Assembly: GCF_900177415.1 (NCBI RefSeq)
Contig: NZ_FXAF01000001.1
Span: 250,501-314,500 of the forward strand
DNA length: 64,000 nt
Direction: 5' to 3'
Source of the DNA: Xaviernesmea oryzae
GTDB lineage: Bacteria; Pseudomonadota; Alphaproteobacteria; Rhizobiales; Rhizobiaceae
Positions 31,199 through 41,016 of the stretch are shown here, piece after piece. The notes under the pieces were generated by a model that did no database searches, was not told the origin of the DNA, and saw only the letters and a list, made by a program, of their open reading frames with translations. A program made the translations under genes and the position numbers. Within the stretch, counting starts at the first letter, position 1. The number at the start of each line of letters is the position of its first letter.

Positions 31199-31840
31199 AT
31201 GCCGGACGTCCTGAGTTACCTGCCTTATATGTGGCCAGCCTATGTCGCCTATCTCATTAACGTCGCAAGCCCCGGCCCGGCCAATTTCGCCATCATCGGC
31301 GCCTCGATCTCCCAGGGCCGCCGTGCCGGGCTGATCACGGCACTTGGCATCAGCTGCGGTTCTTTCACCTGGGCTTGTGCCGCAGCACTGGGATTGGCGG
31401 CCTTGCTGCGCAACTACGCCATCGCCCTGGAAATCCTGAAGGTGCTGGGCGGCCTCTACCTGATCTATCTCGCCTGGAAAGCCTATAAATCCGCTCGCCT
31501 GCCGGATTCCAAAGCGGCGATCGGCAATATCAGGACAAGCTATACCACCCGCCAGCTATGGCTGCGGGGTTATGCGATCCACGTTACCAATCCGAAGGCG
31601 ATCTTCGCCTGGCTGGCAATCATCTCCCTCGGCCTGCCGCAAAATGCACCGGCCACGGCCATCGTCCTGATTGTCGGCGTCTGCCTTGCCTCAAGCCTGA
31701 TGATTTTCATCGGCTATGCAATGCTCTTTTCGACACCGCATGCCCTGCGCGGCTACAAGGCCGCGCGGCGCTGGATCGAAGGCACGATGGCGATCTTCTA
31801 CAGCGCCGCCGGTCTGAAGTTGCTGACGAGCCGCATCTAA
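31199..31840 (+). CDS. LysE/RhtB-family amino-acid exporter
   Basis: 213 residues with about six hydrophobic segments. The family signature is near the N-terminus (S-P-G-P-A-N-F-A-I-I-G-A-S-x-x-Q-G-R-R-A-G), with K-V-L-G-G-L-Y-L-I-Y-L-A-W in the middle. Members export amino acids or derivatives such as homoserine lactone or threonine. The substrate is unknown here. GGGAGAAG precedes the ATG, and the gene probably shares a transcript with the prenyl synthase. Confidence 0.9.
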   Translation: MPDVLSYLPYMWPAYVAYLINVASPGPANFAIIGASISQGRRAGLITALGISCGSFTWACAAALGLAALLRNYAIALEILKVLGGLYLIYLAWKAYKSARLPDSKAAIGNIRTSYTTRQLWLRGYAIHVTNPKAIFAWLAIISLGLPQNAPATAIVLIVGVCLASSLMIFIGYAMLFSTPHALRGYKAARRWIEGTMAIFYSAAGLKLLTSRI

Positions 31841-31859
31841 GCGGCTCGCTCTTTTCAAA

Positions 31860-32519
31860 TCAGCCTTGCGTGATCGGCGCGATCTGCACTTCGACGCGGC
31901 GGTTCTGCGCGCGCCCGTCAGGCGTCGCGTTGGAGGCGACCGGCTGCGACGGACCGAAGCCCATCGTCGACATGCGGCGCTGGTCGACGCCGCGGCTTGC
32001 CAGATAGTTCGCGACGGAAGCGGCACGACGCTCGGACAGGCCCTGGTTATGCTGCAGGCTGCCGGTCGAGTCCGTATGGCCGTTCACGTCGATATAGGTC
32101 TTGCCGAACTTGTTGAGCACGATCGCGACGGAATCCAGCGTGCGGTAGAAGGGCGGGATGACCTGGTCCTGGTCGGTTGCGAAGGTGATGTTCGACGGCA
32201 TGTTGAGGATGATGCGGTCGCCGGCGCGGGTGACGGAAACACCGGTGCCCTGAAGCTGCGCGCGCAGTTCGGCCTCCTGGTTGTCCATATAGTTGCCGAT
32301 CGCACCACCGGCCAGACCGCCGATAGCGGCACCGATCAGCGCGTTGCGGCCCTTGTTGCCGCCGCCGATGACCAAGCCACCAAGCGCACCTAGGCCGGCA
32401 CCGATGGCAGCACCGCCGGCGGTGTTGGAAACCTTTTGTTCCCCGGTGTAGGGGTCAGTCGTGGTGCAGGCAGAGAGATAGGTCGCGCAAAGCGCAACGA
32501 TTGCGATTTTCTTGAGCAT
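31860..32519 (-). CDS. OmpA-family lipoprotein with glycine zipper
   Basis: 219 residues. Lipobox L-S-A-C is near residue 17. A glycine-zipper segment (about 35-80: repeated G-A-G-L-G-A-L-G-G and A-A-I-G-G-L-A-G-G-A-I-G) comes before an OmpA-like peptidoglycan-binding domain. That domain ends with the ligand-binding D-V-N-G-H-T-D-S-x-G and N-x-x-L-S-x-R-R-A, with the P-x-G-R-A-Q-N-R-R-V-E block near the C-terminus. It resembles YiaD/Pal-type cell-wall anchors of the outer membrane. The start at 32519 places the signal peptide correctly. An upstream in-frame start at 32612 does not. Confidence 0.92.
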   Translation of the reverse strand: MLKKIAIVALCATYLSACTTTDPYTGEQKVSNTAGGAAIGAGLGALGGLVIGGGNKGRNALIGAAIGGLAGGAIGNYMDNQEAELRAQLQGTGVSVTRAGDRIILNMPSNITFATDQDQVIPPFYRTLDSVAIVLNKFGKTYIDVNGHTDSTGSLQHNQGLSERRAASVANYLASRGVDQRRMSTMGFGPSQPVASNATPDGRAQNRRVEVQIAPITQG

Positions 32520-32719
32520 GTAATCGATGTCCCCGTCGTCTGTGGCGACATCTGATTTACCATGAATTGCGGCAATAGCGAGGAGAGACGGCATGTCCTT
32601 GCCGTTGACCACAGATGAGAGAACGGACCTGTGTTATCCGTGCATTATCCCGTCATCCGCAGCAGGACTCGGATTCATGCTCGCAGCCTCGGCGACAACC
32701 GCCATCGGGCTCACGGCGG

Positions 32720-33970
32720 CTATTCCGCTGCCGTCTTCCGGCCGAAACGATTTTCGATATAGTCGATGACCAGTTTCTCGAAATCGGCGGCTATATTGGG
32801 GCCGCGCAGCGTCATCGCCTTCTTGCCGTCGATGAAGACGGGAGCAGCCGGCGTCTCACCGGTACCGGGCAGCGAGATGCCGATATCCGCATGCTTGCTC
32901 TCGCCCGGACCGTTGACGATACAACCCATGACCGCGACGTTGAGCGCCTCGACACCTGGATATTTCTCGCGCCAGACCGGCATGTTCTTTCGGATGTCGT
33001 TCTGGATGTTCTGCGCTAGTTCCTGGAAGACCGTCGACGTGGTGCGGCCGCAGCCGGGACAGGCCGCGACGACCGGCACGAACTGTCGAAAACCCATCAC
33101 CTGCAGCAGCTCCTGCGCCACCTGCACTTCGCGGGTGCGATCGCCGTTCGGCTCCGGCGTCAGCGAGACGCGGATCGTGTCGCCGATCCCCTGCTGCAGC
33201 ACATATCCCATGGCGGCCGACGAGGCGACGATGCCTTTCGATCCCATGCCCGCCTCGGTGAGCCCGAGATGCAGCGCATGATTGGAGCGCTCCGCAAGCA
33301 TGGAATAGACGGCGATCAGGTCCTGCACCTGGCTGACCTTGGCCGACAGAATGATCCGGTTGCGCGGAAGGCCGATCTGTTCGGCCAGCTCGGCCGAAAT
33401 CAAGGCCGACTGCACCATCGCCTCGTGCATGACCTGACGGGCCGAGAGCGGTGAACCCTGCTCCTGGTTGCGGTCCATCAGCGTCGTCAGGAGATCCTGG
33501 TCGAGCGACCCCCAGTTGACGCCGATGCGTACCGGCTTGTCATAGCGGATGGCCATTTCGATGATGTCGCCGAACTGCTTGTCCTTCTTGTCCTTGAAGC
33601 CGACATTGCCGGGATTGATGCGATATTTCGCGAGAGCCTCGGCGCAGGCGGGATGGTCGGCAAGCAGCTTGTGGCCGATATAATGGAAGTCGCCGACCAG
33701 CGGCACGTCCATGCCGAGACGCAGCAGCCGCTCGCGGATCTTCGGCACGGCGGCCGCGCTCTCGTCGCGGTCGACGGTGATGCGGACGATTTCGGAGCCT
33801 GCCCGGTAGAGAGCGGCGACCTGCGCCACCGTCGCATCCACGTCCGCGGTATCCGTATTGGTCATCGACTGGACGACGACGGGCGCGCCGCCACCGACGA
33901 TGACGCCGCCGACATCGACGGCAACGGTGGCGCGGCGCGGCTTAGGGTCGTAATCGACGGGTGAGGACAT
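32720..33970 (-). CDS. ispG: 4-hydroxy-3-methylbut-2-en-1-yl diphosphate synthase (flavodoxin)
   Basis: 416 residues. A TIM-barrel half opens near [13 protein letters not shown]. The C-terminal 4Fe-4S part has A-C-P-G-C-G-R-T and [12 protein letters not shown]. It catalyses the penultimate step of the non-mevalonate isoprenoid pathway, whose products feed the prenyl synthase encoded 2 kb away on the opposite strand. The ATG at 33970 has a modest purine-rich site. The next gene upstream (MFS) is on the same strand, 129 bases away. Confidence 0.97.
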   Translation of the reverse strand: MSSPVDYDPKPRRATVAVDVGGVIVGGGAPVVVQSMTNTDTADVDATVAQVAALYRAGSEIVRITVDRDESAAAVPKIRERLLRLGMDVPLVGDFHYIGHKLLADHPACAEALAKYRINPGNVGFKDKKDKQFGDIIEMAIRYDKPVRIGVNWGSLDQDLLTTLMDRNQEQGSPLSARQVMHEAMVQSALISAELAEQIGLPRNRIILSAKVSQVQDLIAVYSMLAERSNHALHLGLTEAGMGSKGIVASSAAMGYVLQQGIGDTIRVSLTPEPNGDRTREVQVAQELLQVMGFRQFVPVVAACPGCGRTTSTVFQELAQNIQNDIRKNMPVWREKYPGVEALNVAVMGCIVNGPGESKHADIGISLPGTGETPAAPVFIDGKKAMTLRGPNIAADFEKLVIDYIENRFGRKTAAE

Positions 33971-34099
33971 TCAGTTTCTCGTCGTCTTCAGAATGGGAGC
34001 GCTTTTCAGGTGGCGTATGGTTTGCCGCTTGTCAACCGGCTCGACGCTCACTTTATCGCACCGCCGCGCCGCCTTCCAGCTTGGCGGATCGACGCGGCC

Positions 34100-35287
34100 T
34101 CAATGATGGGCATTGTCCGCGTGCCTGGCGAGCGGCGACAGCAGGAGCACGACCAGGATCAGCGCCGACAGGCCGGCGAAAACCGCCGCAAGCCCCGTAT
34201 GCTCGGCGATGAAGCCGATCCCCGAGGGCGCCACGAGAATGCCGGAATAGCCCATGGTCGTAACGACGGAAAGACCGACGCCCGCGGCCATGCCCGGCAG
34301 GTTGCCAGCGGCCGAGAACGCGATAGGCACGATGTTGGAAATGCCGATACCGGTGAGCGCAAATCCGGCGATCGCGATCGACGCATTCGGTGCGAAACCG
34401 ATCACCAGCAAGCCGAGAATGGATATGACCGCGCAAACGCGTAGCGTCAGGACGGCGCCGAAACGGTCGCGGATAAGGTCGCCGGCAAAGCGCATGGTCG
34501 CCATGGTGAGCGAGAAGGCTGCAAAGGCGAAGCCGGATAGAGTGACGGACGCTCCGAGTTCGTTGCGCATATAGAGCGCGCCCCAATCGAGGATCGACCC
34601 TTCCGGGATCATGCAGAACAGCGCCATGATGCCGATCAGCCAGGGAAGCGGCGAGAGCGGCAGGCGGCTGCCGCCGCGCTTGTGTTCGTCCGGATGCGGC
34701 GCGTCGTGCAGGACGACCGGCCAGGCGGCGGCGATCATCAACGCGGCGAGGATCGTGACAAGGATCGCATGCGCCGAGACGCCGATATGCTCGATGAGGA
34801 AACCGCCCGTCGAGGATCCCAGGAGACCGCCGAGGCTCCAGAAGGCATGACAGGAAGACATGATGGCCCGGCGCATGTGTTTCTCGACCGAGACCGCATT
34901 GGCATTCATCGCCACATCCATTGCGCCGATCAGCCCGCCGAACAGGAAGATCGCGACGGCTCCGGCCCATATGTTCCCGACCCAGGTGAGAAGCAGAAGC
35001 GTCGGCGTGAGCAGGACGGACGTGTATTTGGAAACCCGGCTGGAGCCGAACCTTGCAATCTGGCTGCCGGCAATCGGCATCATCACCAGCGACCCCAGGC
35101 CGAAGATCAGGATCATCAGGCCGAGCGTGCTCTCGCTCAATCCGAGGCGGCTGGCGAATTCCGGAATCTTCGGAGCCCAGGCACCGATCATGAAGCCGTT
35201 CATCAGGAAAAGCAGCGCCACGCCCACGCGTTCGCGGGTGATGAAGGCGCGAGGTTCGGAGGGGCGGGTAGAAGCGCGGGTATCCAT
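34100..35287 (-). CDS. Major facilitator superfamily transporter
   Basis: 395 residues with about 12 hydrophobic segments. It is of the type whose N-terminus reads N-G-F-M-I-G-A-W-A-P-K-I-P. The early loop contains M-M-P-I-A-G-S-Q-I-A-R-F-G-S-S-R-V, a variant of the MFS A-motif, and the mid-region M-D-V-A-M-N-A-N-A-V is a common motif of YbjJ-like MFS proteins. Related YbjJ proteins have no settled substrate. AAGGA lies before the ATG. The stop lies close to ispG, but no operon is obvious. Confidence 0.88.
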   Translation of the reverse strand: MDTRASTRPSEPRAFITRERVGVALLFLMNGFMIGAWAPKIPEFASRLGLSESTLGLMILIFGLGSLVMMPIAGSQIARFGSSRVSKYTSVLLTPTLLLLTWVGNIWAGAVAIFLFGGLIGAMDVAMNANAVSVEKHMRRAIMSSCHAFWSLGGLLGSSTGGFLIEHIGVSAHAILVTILAALMIAAAWPVVLHDAPHPDEHKRGGSRLPLSPLPWLIGIMALFCMIPEGSILDWGALYMRNELGASVTLSGFAFAAFSLTMATMRFAGDLIRDRFGAVLTLRVCAVISILGLLVIGFAPNASIAIAGFALTGIGISNIVPIAFSAAGNLPGMAAGVGLSVVTTMGYSGILVAPSGIGFIAEHTGLAAVFAGLSALILVVLLLSPLARHADNAHH

Positions 35288-35500
35288 GAATCAATCCTTC
35301 AAGTTGCCGCGACCATCATTTAAATCGATTGAATTTGCAACCGGTCACGACAGCTCCCCGTCTCACAAATTGTATCTGAAGGAAACCTGAACAACGCCGG
35401 AAGCCGAGATTGACAGTCGCGGCAAACTCCGGTTTCTGGCATCGATCTGAGATCATTTCGACCCAAACCACAGTCTCCGGCATGCCGGCTCGGTGTCTCC

Positions 35501-36382
35501 TTGAAAACTCCCTACGGCCTCGGCATCCTGCTGGTCACTCTCTCCTATTTCGTCTTCAGCACGCATGATGCGGTCATCAAGCTGCTGGTTGAACAGGTAA
35601 CGGTCTGGCAGATCCTGTTTTTCCGCAGTGTCACGGTCTGCACCTGCTGCCTGTTGATCGGCGGTCCGCGCCTGGCGCATCGGGCAGCCACGTCCAACAT
35701 CGTCAAGCCTATGGCGATCCGCAGCCTGTTCCTCATCACCGCCTGGCTTTCCTATTACACTGCTGCGAAATCCCTTCAGCTCGGCGAACTCACCACGCTC
35801 TATTTCGCAGCGCCGGTCGTTGCCACTTTGCTTGCCGGACCGATGCTCAAAGAACATGTGACCCTTGCGCGCTGGATCGCGGTCATCGTCGGCTTTGCCG
35901 GCGTCATCGTCGCCAGCAATCCGGTTGGGCTCACGATCTCGCTTCCCGTCTACCTGGCGCTGCAGGCCGCCTGCCTATGGGCCTTCTCGACGGTGCTGCT
36001 CCGGCGCACCGCCTTGCACGAAACGAGCCTCGTGCAGATGACGATCACCAATTTCTTCTTCATCCTGCTGACCGCCGGCATGCTGATCGTCGAATGGAAG
36101 CATGTCGATTTCGCCACGACCGCCATGCTGTTCGGCGTGGGACTGCTCGGAGGCTTGGCCCAATACTCCTTTTTCGAAGGCATGCGTCGGGCGCCGGTTT
36201 CGGTGCTGGCGCCTTTCGAATATACGGCGCTCGTCTGGGCCTTCGTGCTCGGCTACCTGATCTGGGGCGATGTGCCCGCCGCCAATGTGACGCTGGGCGC
36301 GGTCCTCATCGGCGGCGCCGGCCTGCTGATCATCTTCGGCGAGCGGTTCGGCCGGAAAGCCAGCACCAGCGAAGGCAGCTGA
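35501..36382 (+). CDS. DMT-superfamily (EamA) transporter
   Basis: 293 residues, about ten hydrophobic segments in two EamA repeats. The N-terminal repeat opens F-S-T-H-D-A-V-I-K-L-L and contains L-G-E-L-T-T-L-Y-F-A-A-P-V, and the second carries A-P-F-E-Y-T-A-L-V-W-A. Substrate unknown. The frame begins at TTG 35501 without a clear Shine-Dalgarno sequence, and no better in-frame start is seen. It converges with pyc, the stops being only 3 bases apart. Confidence 0.87.
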   Translation: MKTPYGLGILLVTLSYFVFSTHDAVIKLLVEQVTVWQILFFRSVTVCTCCLLIGGPRLAHRAATSNIVKPMAIRSLFLITAWLSYYTAAKSLQLGELTTLYFAAPVVATLLAGPMLKEHVTLARWIAVIVGFAGVIVASNPVGLTISLPVYLALQAACLWAFSTVLLRRTALHETSLVQMTITNFFFILLTAGMLIVEWKHVDFATTAMLFGVGLLGGLAQYSFFEGMRRAPVSVLAPFEYTALVWAFVLGYLIWGDVPAANVTLGAVLIGGAGLLIIFGERFGRKASTSEGS

Positions 36383-36385
36383 AAA

Positions 36386-39300
36386 TCAGCCGCCGTAGAC
36401 GATCAGGAGATCCTTTGCGTCGATCTGGTCGCCGGCCTTGACGAGGACTTCGGCGATGGTTCCGTCCTTTTCGGCGTGCAGTGCGGTTTCCATCTTCATC
36501 GCCTCGATGGAGAGCAGCACGTCGCCGGCCTTGACCGACTGGCCGGCGGAGACGGCGACGGTCGAGATCACGCCCGGCATCGGCGCACCGAGATGGGCGG
36601 CATTGCCGGTCTCCGCCTTGCGGCGCACGGCCCCGCCTGAGGCACCATGCACCCGGTCCGGCACCTTGATGCGGCGCGGCTGACCGTTCAGCTCGAAGAA
36701 TACGGTGACCATGCCCTGGGCATCGGTGCCGCTCATCGCCTGGTTGACCACGACCAGCGTCTTGCCGCGCTCGATATCCGCAAACAGTTCCTCGCCATCG
36801 GCAAGCCCGTAGAAATAGGCATGCGTCGGCAGGACCGAGACCGGCCCATAGGTATCGGCGGCCAGCGCGAAGTCTGTGAAGACTTTCGGATACATCAGGT
36901 AGGAGGCGAACTCGAAGTCGTCGACCTTGCGCTCGAGCTTGCCCTCGATGACTTTCCGCTCCGCTTCGAGATCCGCCGGGGGCAGAAGCGAACCGGGCAC
37001 GGCCGTATAGGCCTGCTCGCCTTTCAGAACCTTTTTCTGCAACGCTTCGGGCCAGCCGCCCGGCGGTTGGCCGAGATCGCCCTTCAGCATCGAGACCACC
37101 GATTCCGGGAAGGCGATGTCTTTCGCGGGGTTCTCGACGTCGGCGACAGTCAGGTCCTGGGAGACCATCATCAGCGCCATGTCGCCTACCACCTTCGAAG
37201 ACGGCGTCACCTTGACGATATCGCCGAACATCCGGTTGGCGTCGGCGTAAGCCTGCGCCACCTTGTGCCACTTGGTGTCCAGTCCGAGCGAACGCGCCTG
37301 TTCCTTGAGGTTGGTGAACTGGCCGCCCGGCATCTCGTGCAGGTAAACTTCAGACGCCGGTCCCTTGAGGTCGCTTTCGAAGGCGGCATACTGGCCGCGC
37401 ACCGCCTCCCAATAGAAGGAGATGCGGCGGATCCATTCCGGATCGAGGCCCGGGTCACGCTCGCTGCCCGAAAGTGCCTCGACGATCGAACCGAGGCAGG
37501 GCTGCGAGGTATTGCCGGAGAGCGCATCCATCGCCGCATCGACGGCATCGACGCCCGCTTCGACCGCCGCCAGCACGGTGGCCGCCGAGATGCCCGACGT
37601 GTCGTGCGTATGGAAATGGATCGGCAGGCCCGTCGCCTCGCGCAGCGCCTTGAACAGGACCTTGGCCGCTGCGGGCTTCAGGAGGCCGGCCATGTCCTTG
37701 ACGGCAATGATATGCGCGCCGGCCTTTTCCAGCTCTTCGGCCAGAGCCACGTAATATTTGAGATCGTATTTCGGCCGCGCGCTGCTGAGCAGATCGCCGG
37801 TATAGCAGATCGCCGCCTCGCAGAGCCTGTTCTCCTCGTTGACCGCATCCATCGAGACGCGCATGTTGTCGACCCAGTTCAGGCAGTCGAAGACGCGGAA
37901 GAGGTCGATGCCGCCCTTCGCCGCCTGGCGGACGAAGTATTTGACGACATTGTCGGGATAGTTCTTGTAGCCGACGCCGTTTGCGCCGCGCAGAAGCATC
38001 TGCAGGAGCAGGTTCGGCGCTCCCTCGCGGATCAGCGCCAGCCGCTCCCACGGGTCTTCGGTGAGAAAGCGCATGGAAACGTCGAAAGTCGCCCCGCCCC
38101 AGCATTCCAGCGAGAAGAGATTCGGCAAGGCGCGAGCATAGACGCCGGCAACGCGCGCGATGTCATAGGTACGCATGCGGGTCGCGAGCAGGGACTGGTG
38201 TCCGTCGCGCATGGTCGTGTCGGTCAGCAGCACGCGCTGTTCGTTGCGCATCCATTCCGCAAACCTCTTCGGACCGAGCGCATCGAGCCTCTGTTTCGTC
38301 CCGTCCGGGATAGGTCCGTTGATATAGGGCAGAACCGGCTTTGCCGCCTGCTCCGAAGGCGCGGGCCGGCCCTTCACTTCCGGATGGCCGTTGACGGTGA
38401 CGTCGGCGAGATAGGTGAGCAGCTTCGTCGCACGGTCCTGCCGCTTCACCTGCTCGAAGAGCTCAGGCGTGGTATCGATGAACCGCGTCGTATAGGAATT
38501 GTCGCGGAACTTCGGGTGACCGATGATCGCTTCCAGGAAGGTGAGGTTGGTCGCCACGCCACGGATGCGGAACTCGCGCAGTGCCCGGTCCATGCGGCTG
38601 ATCGCTTCCTGCGGCGTTCCGCCGGAGGCGGTCACCTTGACGAGCAGCGGATCGTAGTAGCGGGTGATCACTGCGCCGGAATAGGCCGTGCCGCCGTCGA
38701 GGCGGATGCCGAAACCGGCCGCCGAGCGATAGGCGGTGATGCGTCCGTAGTCCGGGATGAAGTTGTGCTCCGGATCTTCCGTGGTGATCCGGCATTGCAG
38801 GGCATGACCGTTGAGGCGGATGTCCGCCTGTTTCGGCACGCCCGATTCCGGCGTTCCGATCGCCGCCCCTTCGAGGATGTGGATCTGTGCCTTGACGATG
38901 TCGATACCCGTCACGACCTCGGTCACCGTGTGCTCGACCTGGATGCGCGGGTTCACCTCGATGAAGTAGAATTTGCCGGTATCGGCATCCATCAGGTATT
39001 CGACGGTGCCGGCGCCGATATAGTTCGTGGCTTGCGCGATCTTCAGTGAATAGCCGGCCAGCTCCTGGCGCTGGGCTTCGGTGAGATAGGGCGCCGGAGC
39101 ACGCTCCACCACCTTCTGGTTGCGCCGCTGTATCGAACAGTCACGCTCGAAGAGATGCACCACGTTGCCATGCGTATCGCCGAGGATCTGGCTTTCCACG
39201 TGGCGGGCGCGCTCGACCAGCTTTTCCAGATAGACCTCGTCCTTGCCGAAGGCGGCCATCGCCTCGCGCTTGGCTTCCGTCACCTCCCGCGCGAGGTCTG

Positions 39301-39847
39301 CCTCGGAGCGGATGACGCGCATGCCGCGCCCGCCGCCGCCCCAGGAAGCCTTCAGCATCACCGGATAACCGATCGCCGCAGCCATCTTCGCCACTTCCGC
39401 CATATCGTCAGGCAGCGGCTCGGTTGCCGGCACGACCGGCACGCCGACCGAGATCGCCAGGTTGCGGGCCGCGACCTTGTTGCCGAGCTGGCGCATGGTC
39501 TCGGCGGTCGGACCGATGAAGGTGATGCCGGCATCGTTGCAGGCCTCGACGAATTCGGGACTTTCCGACAGCAGGCCGTAGCCCGGATGGATCGCGTCGG
39601 CGCCGGAAAGCTTGGCGACCCGGATCACCTCCGGAATGGAAAGATAGCTCTCGATCGGCCCGAGATCGCGGGAAAGATGAGGGCCGCGCCCCACCTGATA
39701 GCTTTCGTCCGCCTTGAAGCGATGCAGCGAGAGCTTGTCCTCCTCCGCCCAGATCGCGACCGTTTTGATGCCCAGCTCATTGGCCGCGCGGAACACGCGG
39801 ATGGCAATCTCCGAGCGGTTGGCAACGAGAATCTTCGAAATCGGCAA
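36386..39847 (-). CDS. pyc: Pyruvate carboxylase
   Basis: 1153 residues, the full alpha4-type length. A biotin carboxylase domain (about 1-450; W-G-G-G-G-R-G-M-R ATP loop and E-V-N-P-R-I-Q-V-E-H) is followed by a carboxyltransferase domain (about 535-810; T-T-M-R-D-G-H-Q-S and F-H-T-H-D-T-S-G). A C-terminal biotinyl domain follows, with Lys1118 in E-A-M-K-M-E-T. It converts pyruvate to oxaloacetate to refill the TCA cycle. Translation probably starts at TTG 39847, with GGGGAGGT 6 bases upstream. The expR-like gene is upstream on the same strand. Confidence 0.97.
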   Translation of the reverse strand: MPISKILVANRSEIAIRVFRAANELGIKTVAIWAEEDKLSLHRFKADESYQVGRGPHLSRDLGPIESYLSIPEVIRVAKLSGADAIHPGYGLLSESPEFVEACNDAGITFIGPTAETMRQLGNKVAARNLAISVGVPVVPATEPLPDDMAEVAKMAAAIGYPVMLKASWGGGGRGMRVIRSEADLAREVTEAKREAMAAFGKDEVYLEKLVERARHVESQILGDTHGNVVHLFERDCSIQRRNQKVVERAPAPYLTEAQRQELAGYSLKIAQATNYIGAGTVEYLMDADTGKFYFIEVNPRIQVEHTVTEVVTGIDIVKAQIHILEGAAIGTPESGVPKQADIRLNGHALQCRITTEDPEHNFIPDYGRITAYRSAAGFGIRLDGGTAYSGAVITRYYDPLLVKVTASGGTPQEAISRMDRALREFRIRGVATNLTFLEAIIGHPKFRDNSYTTRFIDTTPELFEQVKRQDRATKLLTYLADVTVNGHPEVKGRPAPSEQAAKPVLPYINGPIPDGTKQRLDALGPKRFAEWMRNEQRVLLTDTTMRDGHQSLLATRMRTYDIARVAGVYARALPNLFSLECWGGATFDVSMRFLTEDPWERLALIREGAPNLLLQMLLRGANGVGYKNYPDNVVKYFVRQAAKGGIDLFRVFDCLNWVDNMRVSMDAVNEENRLCEAAICYTGDLLSSARPKYDLKYYVALAEELEKAGAHIIAVKDMAGLLKPAAAKVLFKALREATGLPIHFHTHDTSGISAATVLAAVEAGVDAVDAAMDALSGNTSQPCLGSIVEALSGSERDPGLDPEWIRRISFYWEAVRGQYAAFESDLKGPASEVYLHEMPGGQFTNLKEQARSLGLDTKWHKVAQAYADANRMFGDIVKVTPSSKVVGDMALMMVSQDLTVADVENPAKDIAFPESVVSMLKGDLGQPPGGWPEALQKKVLKGEQAYTAVPGSLLPPADLEAERKVIEGKLERKVDDFEFASYLMYPKVFTDFALAADTYGPVSVLPTHAYFYGLADGEELFADIERGKTLVVVNQAMSGTDAQGMVTVFFELNGQPRRIKVPDRVHGASGGAVRRKAETGNAAHLGAPMPGVISTVAVSAGQSVKAGDVLLSIEAMKMETALHAEKDGTIAEVLVKAGDQIDAKDLLIVYGG

Positions 39848-39979
39848 AACGGACCTCCCCAGGTGCCATCGAAAAAATGCTGCACTGCAAAGAAATCAGT
39901 ATCGCCTTAATCAAGCAAGTGCAATTTACCAAAGAGGGGGATGTCAAATTTATGTCGACGGCAACAAATGGGCTTGGGC

Positions 39980-40720
39980 TCAGATGACGAGCCCCAGACG
40001 AAAGGCCGAGGCGACCACATGTTGCCGGTTCTTGGCCTTCAGCTTTTCCTGCAGTCCGTTAATGTACCAATCCACCGTATGGCTGGAAATATCCAGCGAC
40101 TTGGCGATTTCGTTGGAGGTCAGACCATCGGCCAAAAGCACGATGACTTCCATTTCGCGGCGGGTGAGCTGGGTGTCCACCTTTGCGACCGCCTCCAGTT
40201 CCGCCGTCTGACCTCTCAGCTCGATGAAACGCCAAAAGACTTTCTTGGCTGCCGCATCGAATAATGCCAGTTCCGCCGGAGAAAGATCGACGGGCCGACC
40301 GCCGATCGTCATGTTGCCGAGCAACCCGTTCCGGCCGTGCACCGGGAAAATATAACCGTCCAGCAGGCCATAGCGCACTCCTTCTTGCATCATGCGCTGC
40401 ATACGCTGCCGATGGGGGTCGTTTCTGAGTTTCGAGACCGCATCGCGCCAGCGGAAGGGCCTTTGAGCGATGCTGAGCATGCGAACGGTCGGATCGACGA
40501 GGACGTATTTGCGTCCCAAATAGATCTCCGACCAGCCTTCCGGCCAGCGGCTGGCCAGAGCTGGATTTACAGGGTCCTGATTGAACCGCGGCTGGAGGAG
40601 CAGGCCATAATATTCAAAGCCGTAGGCTTTCAACAGGGATTCGAGCTGGGCCGTCAGTTCCGCTTCCGTCTTGGCCTCTTCCGCAAGAACCAGAAGTTGT
40701 ACGAGTAATTGAATGTTCAA
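39980..40720 (-). CDS. expR: LuxR-family quorum-sensing regulator, ExpR ortholog
   Basis: 246 residues. The N-terminal autoinducer-binding domain has the conserved W-P-E-G-W-x-E-I-Y, V-L-V-D-P-T-V and P-F-R-W residues that line the acyl-homoserine-lactone pocket. The C-terminal LuxR helix-turn-helix is L-T-R-R-E-M-E-V-I-V-L-L-A-D-G-L-T-S-N-E-I-A, followed by V-D-W-Y-I-N-G-L-Q-x-K-L. Its place between pyc and ndvA is, from memory, that of S. meliloti ExpR, which controls exopolysaccharide and motility with long-chain AHLs. Here the gene is intact. The start is TTG at 40720 with a G-rich element upstream. No luxI-type synthase is in the window. Confidence 0.87.
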   Translation of the reverse strand: MNIQLLVQLLVLAEEAKTEAELTAQLESLLKAYGFEYYGLLLQPRFNQDPVNPALASRWPEGWSEIYLGRKYVLVDPTVRMLSIAQRPFRWRDAVSKLRNDPHRQRMQRMMQEGVRYGLLDGYIFPVHGRNGLLGNMTIGGRPVDLSPAELALFDAAAKKVFWRFIELRGQTAELEAVAKVDTQLTRREMEVIVLLADGLTSNEIAKSLDISSHTVDWYINGLQEKLKAKNRQHVVASAFRLGLVI

Positions 40721-41016
40721 GACCGGGCCCCCGCATGCTAGTTCGATCGCTTTTTCGCTTTACGTTAATTTTCAGTTACTTCTCGCTTTCATACTCAATT
40801 AGCATAGTTAGTATTCATTGAAGGTATACCGCTAAATCTAGCCCCCTTGACGGCTTTGCGGGAATTATTCGCGCCCCGGCTAAAACACGAGATTCTCGAA
40901 GCCTTGCTCTGGGTGAAACATTTCTGGCAGAAGGATATTATCTCCTGCGCCGGTCGCGGAATTGCCGTTTCCGGCCTTTAGGTTCCAGGCGCCGCCGCCA
41001 TGGCGGCTCCATATCA

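Noticed and set aside
36647..39049. 800-codon open frame antisense to pyc
   Set aside because: The pyc frame has all its domains and catalytic residues. The antisense product is compositionally biased (Arg/Asp/His rich) with no recognisable domain.
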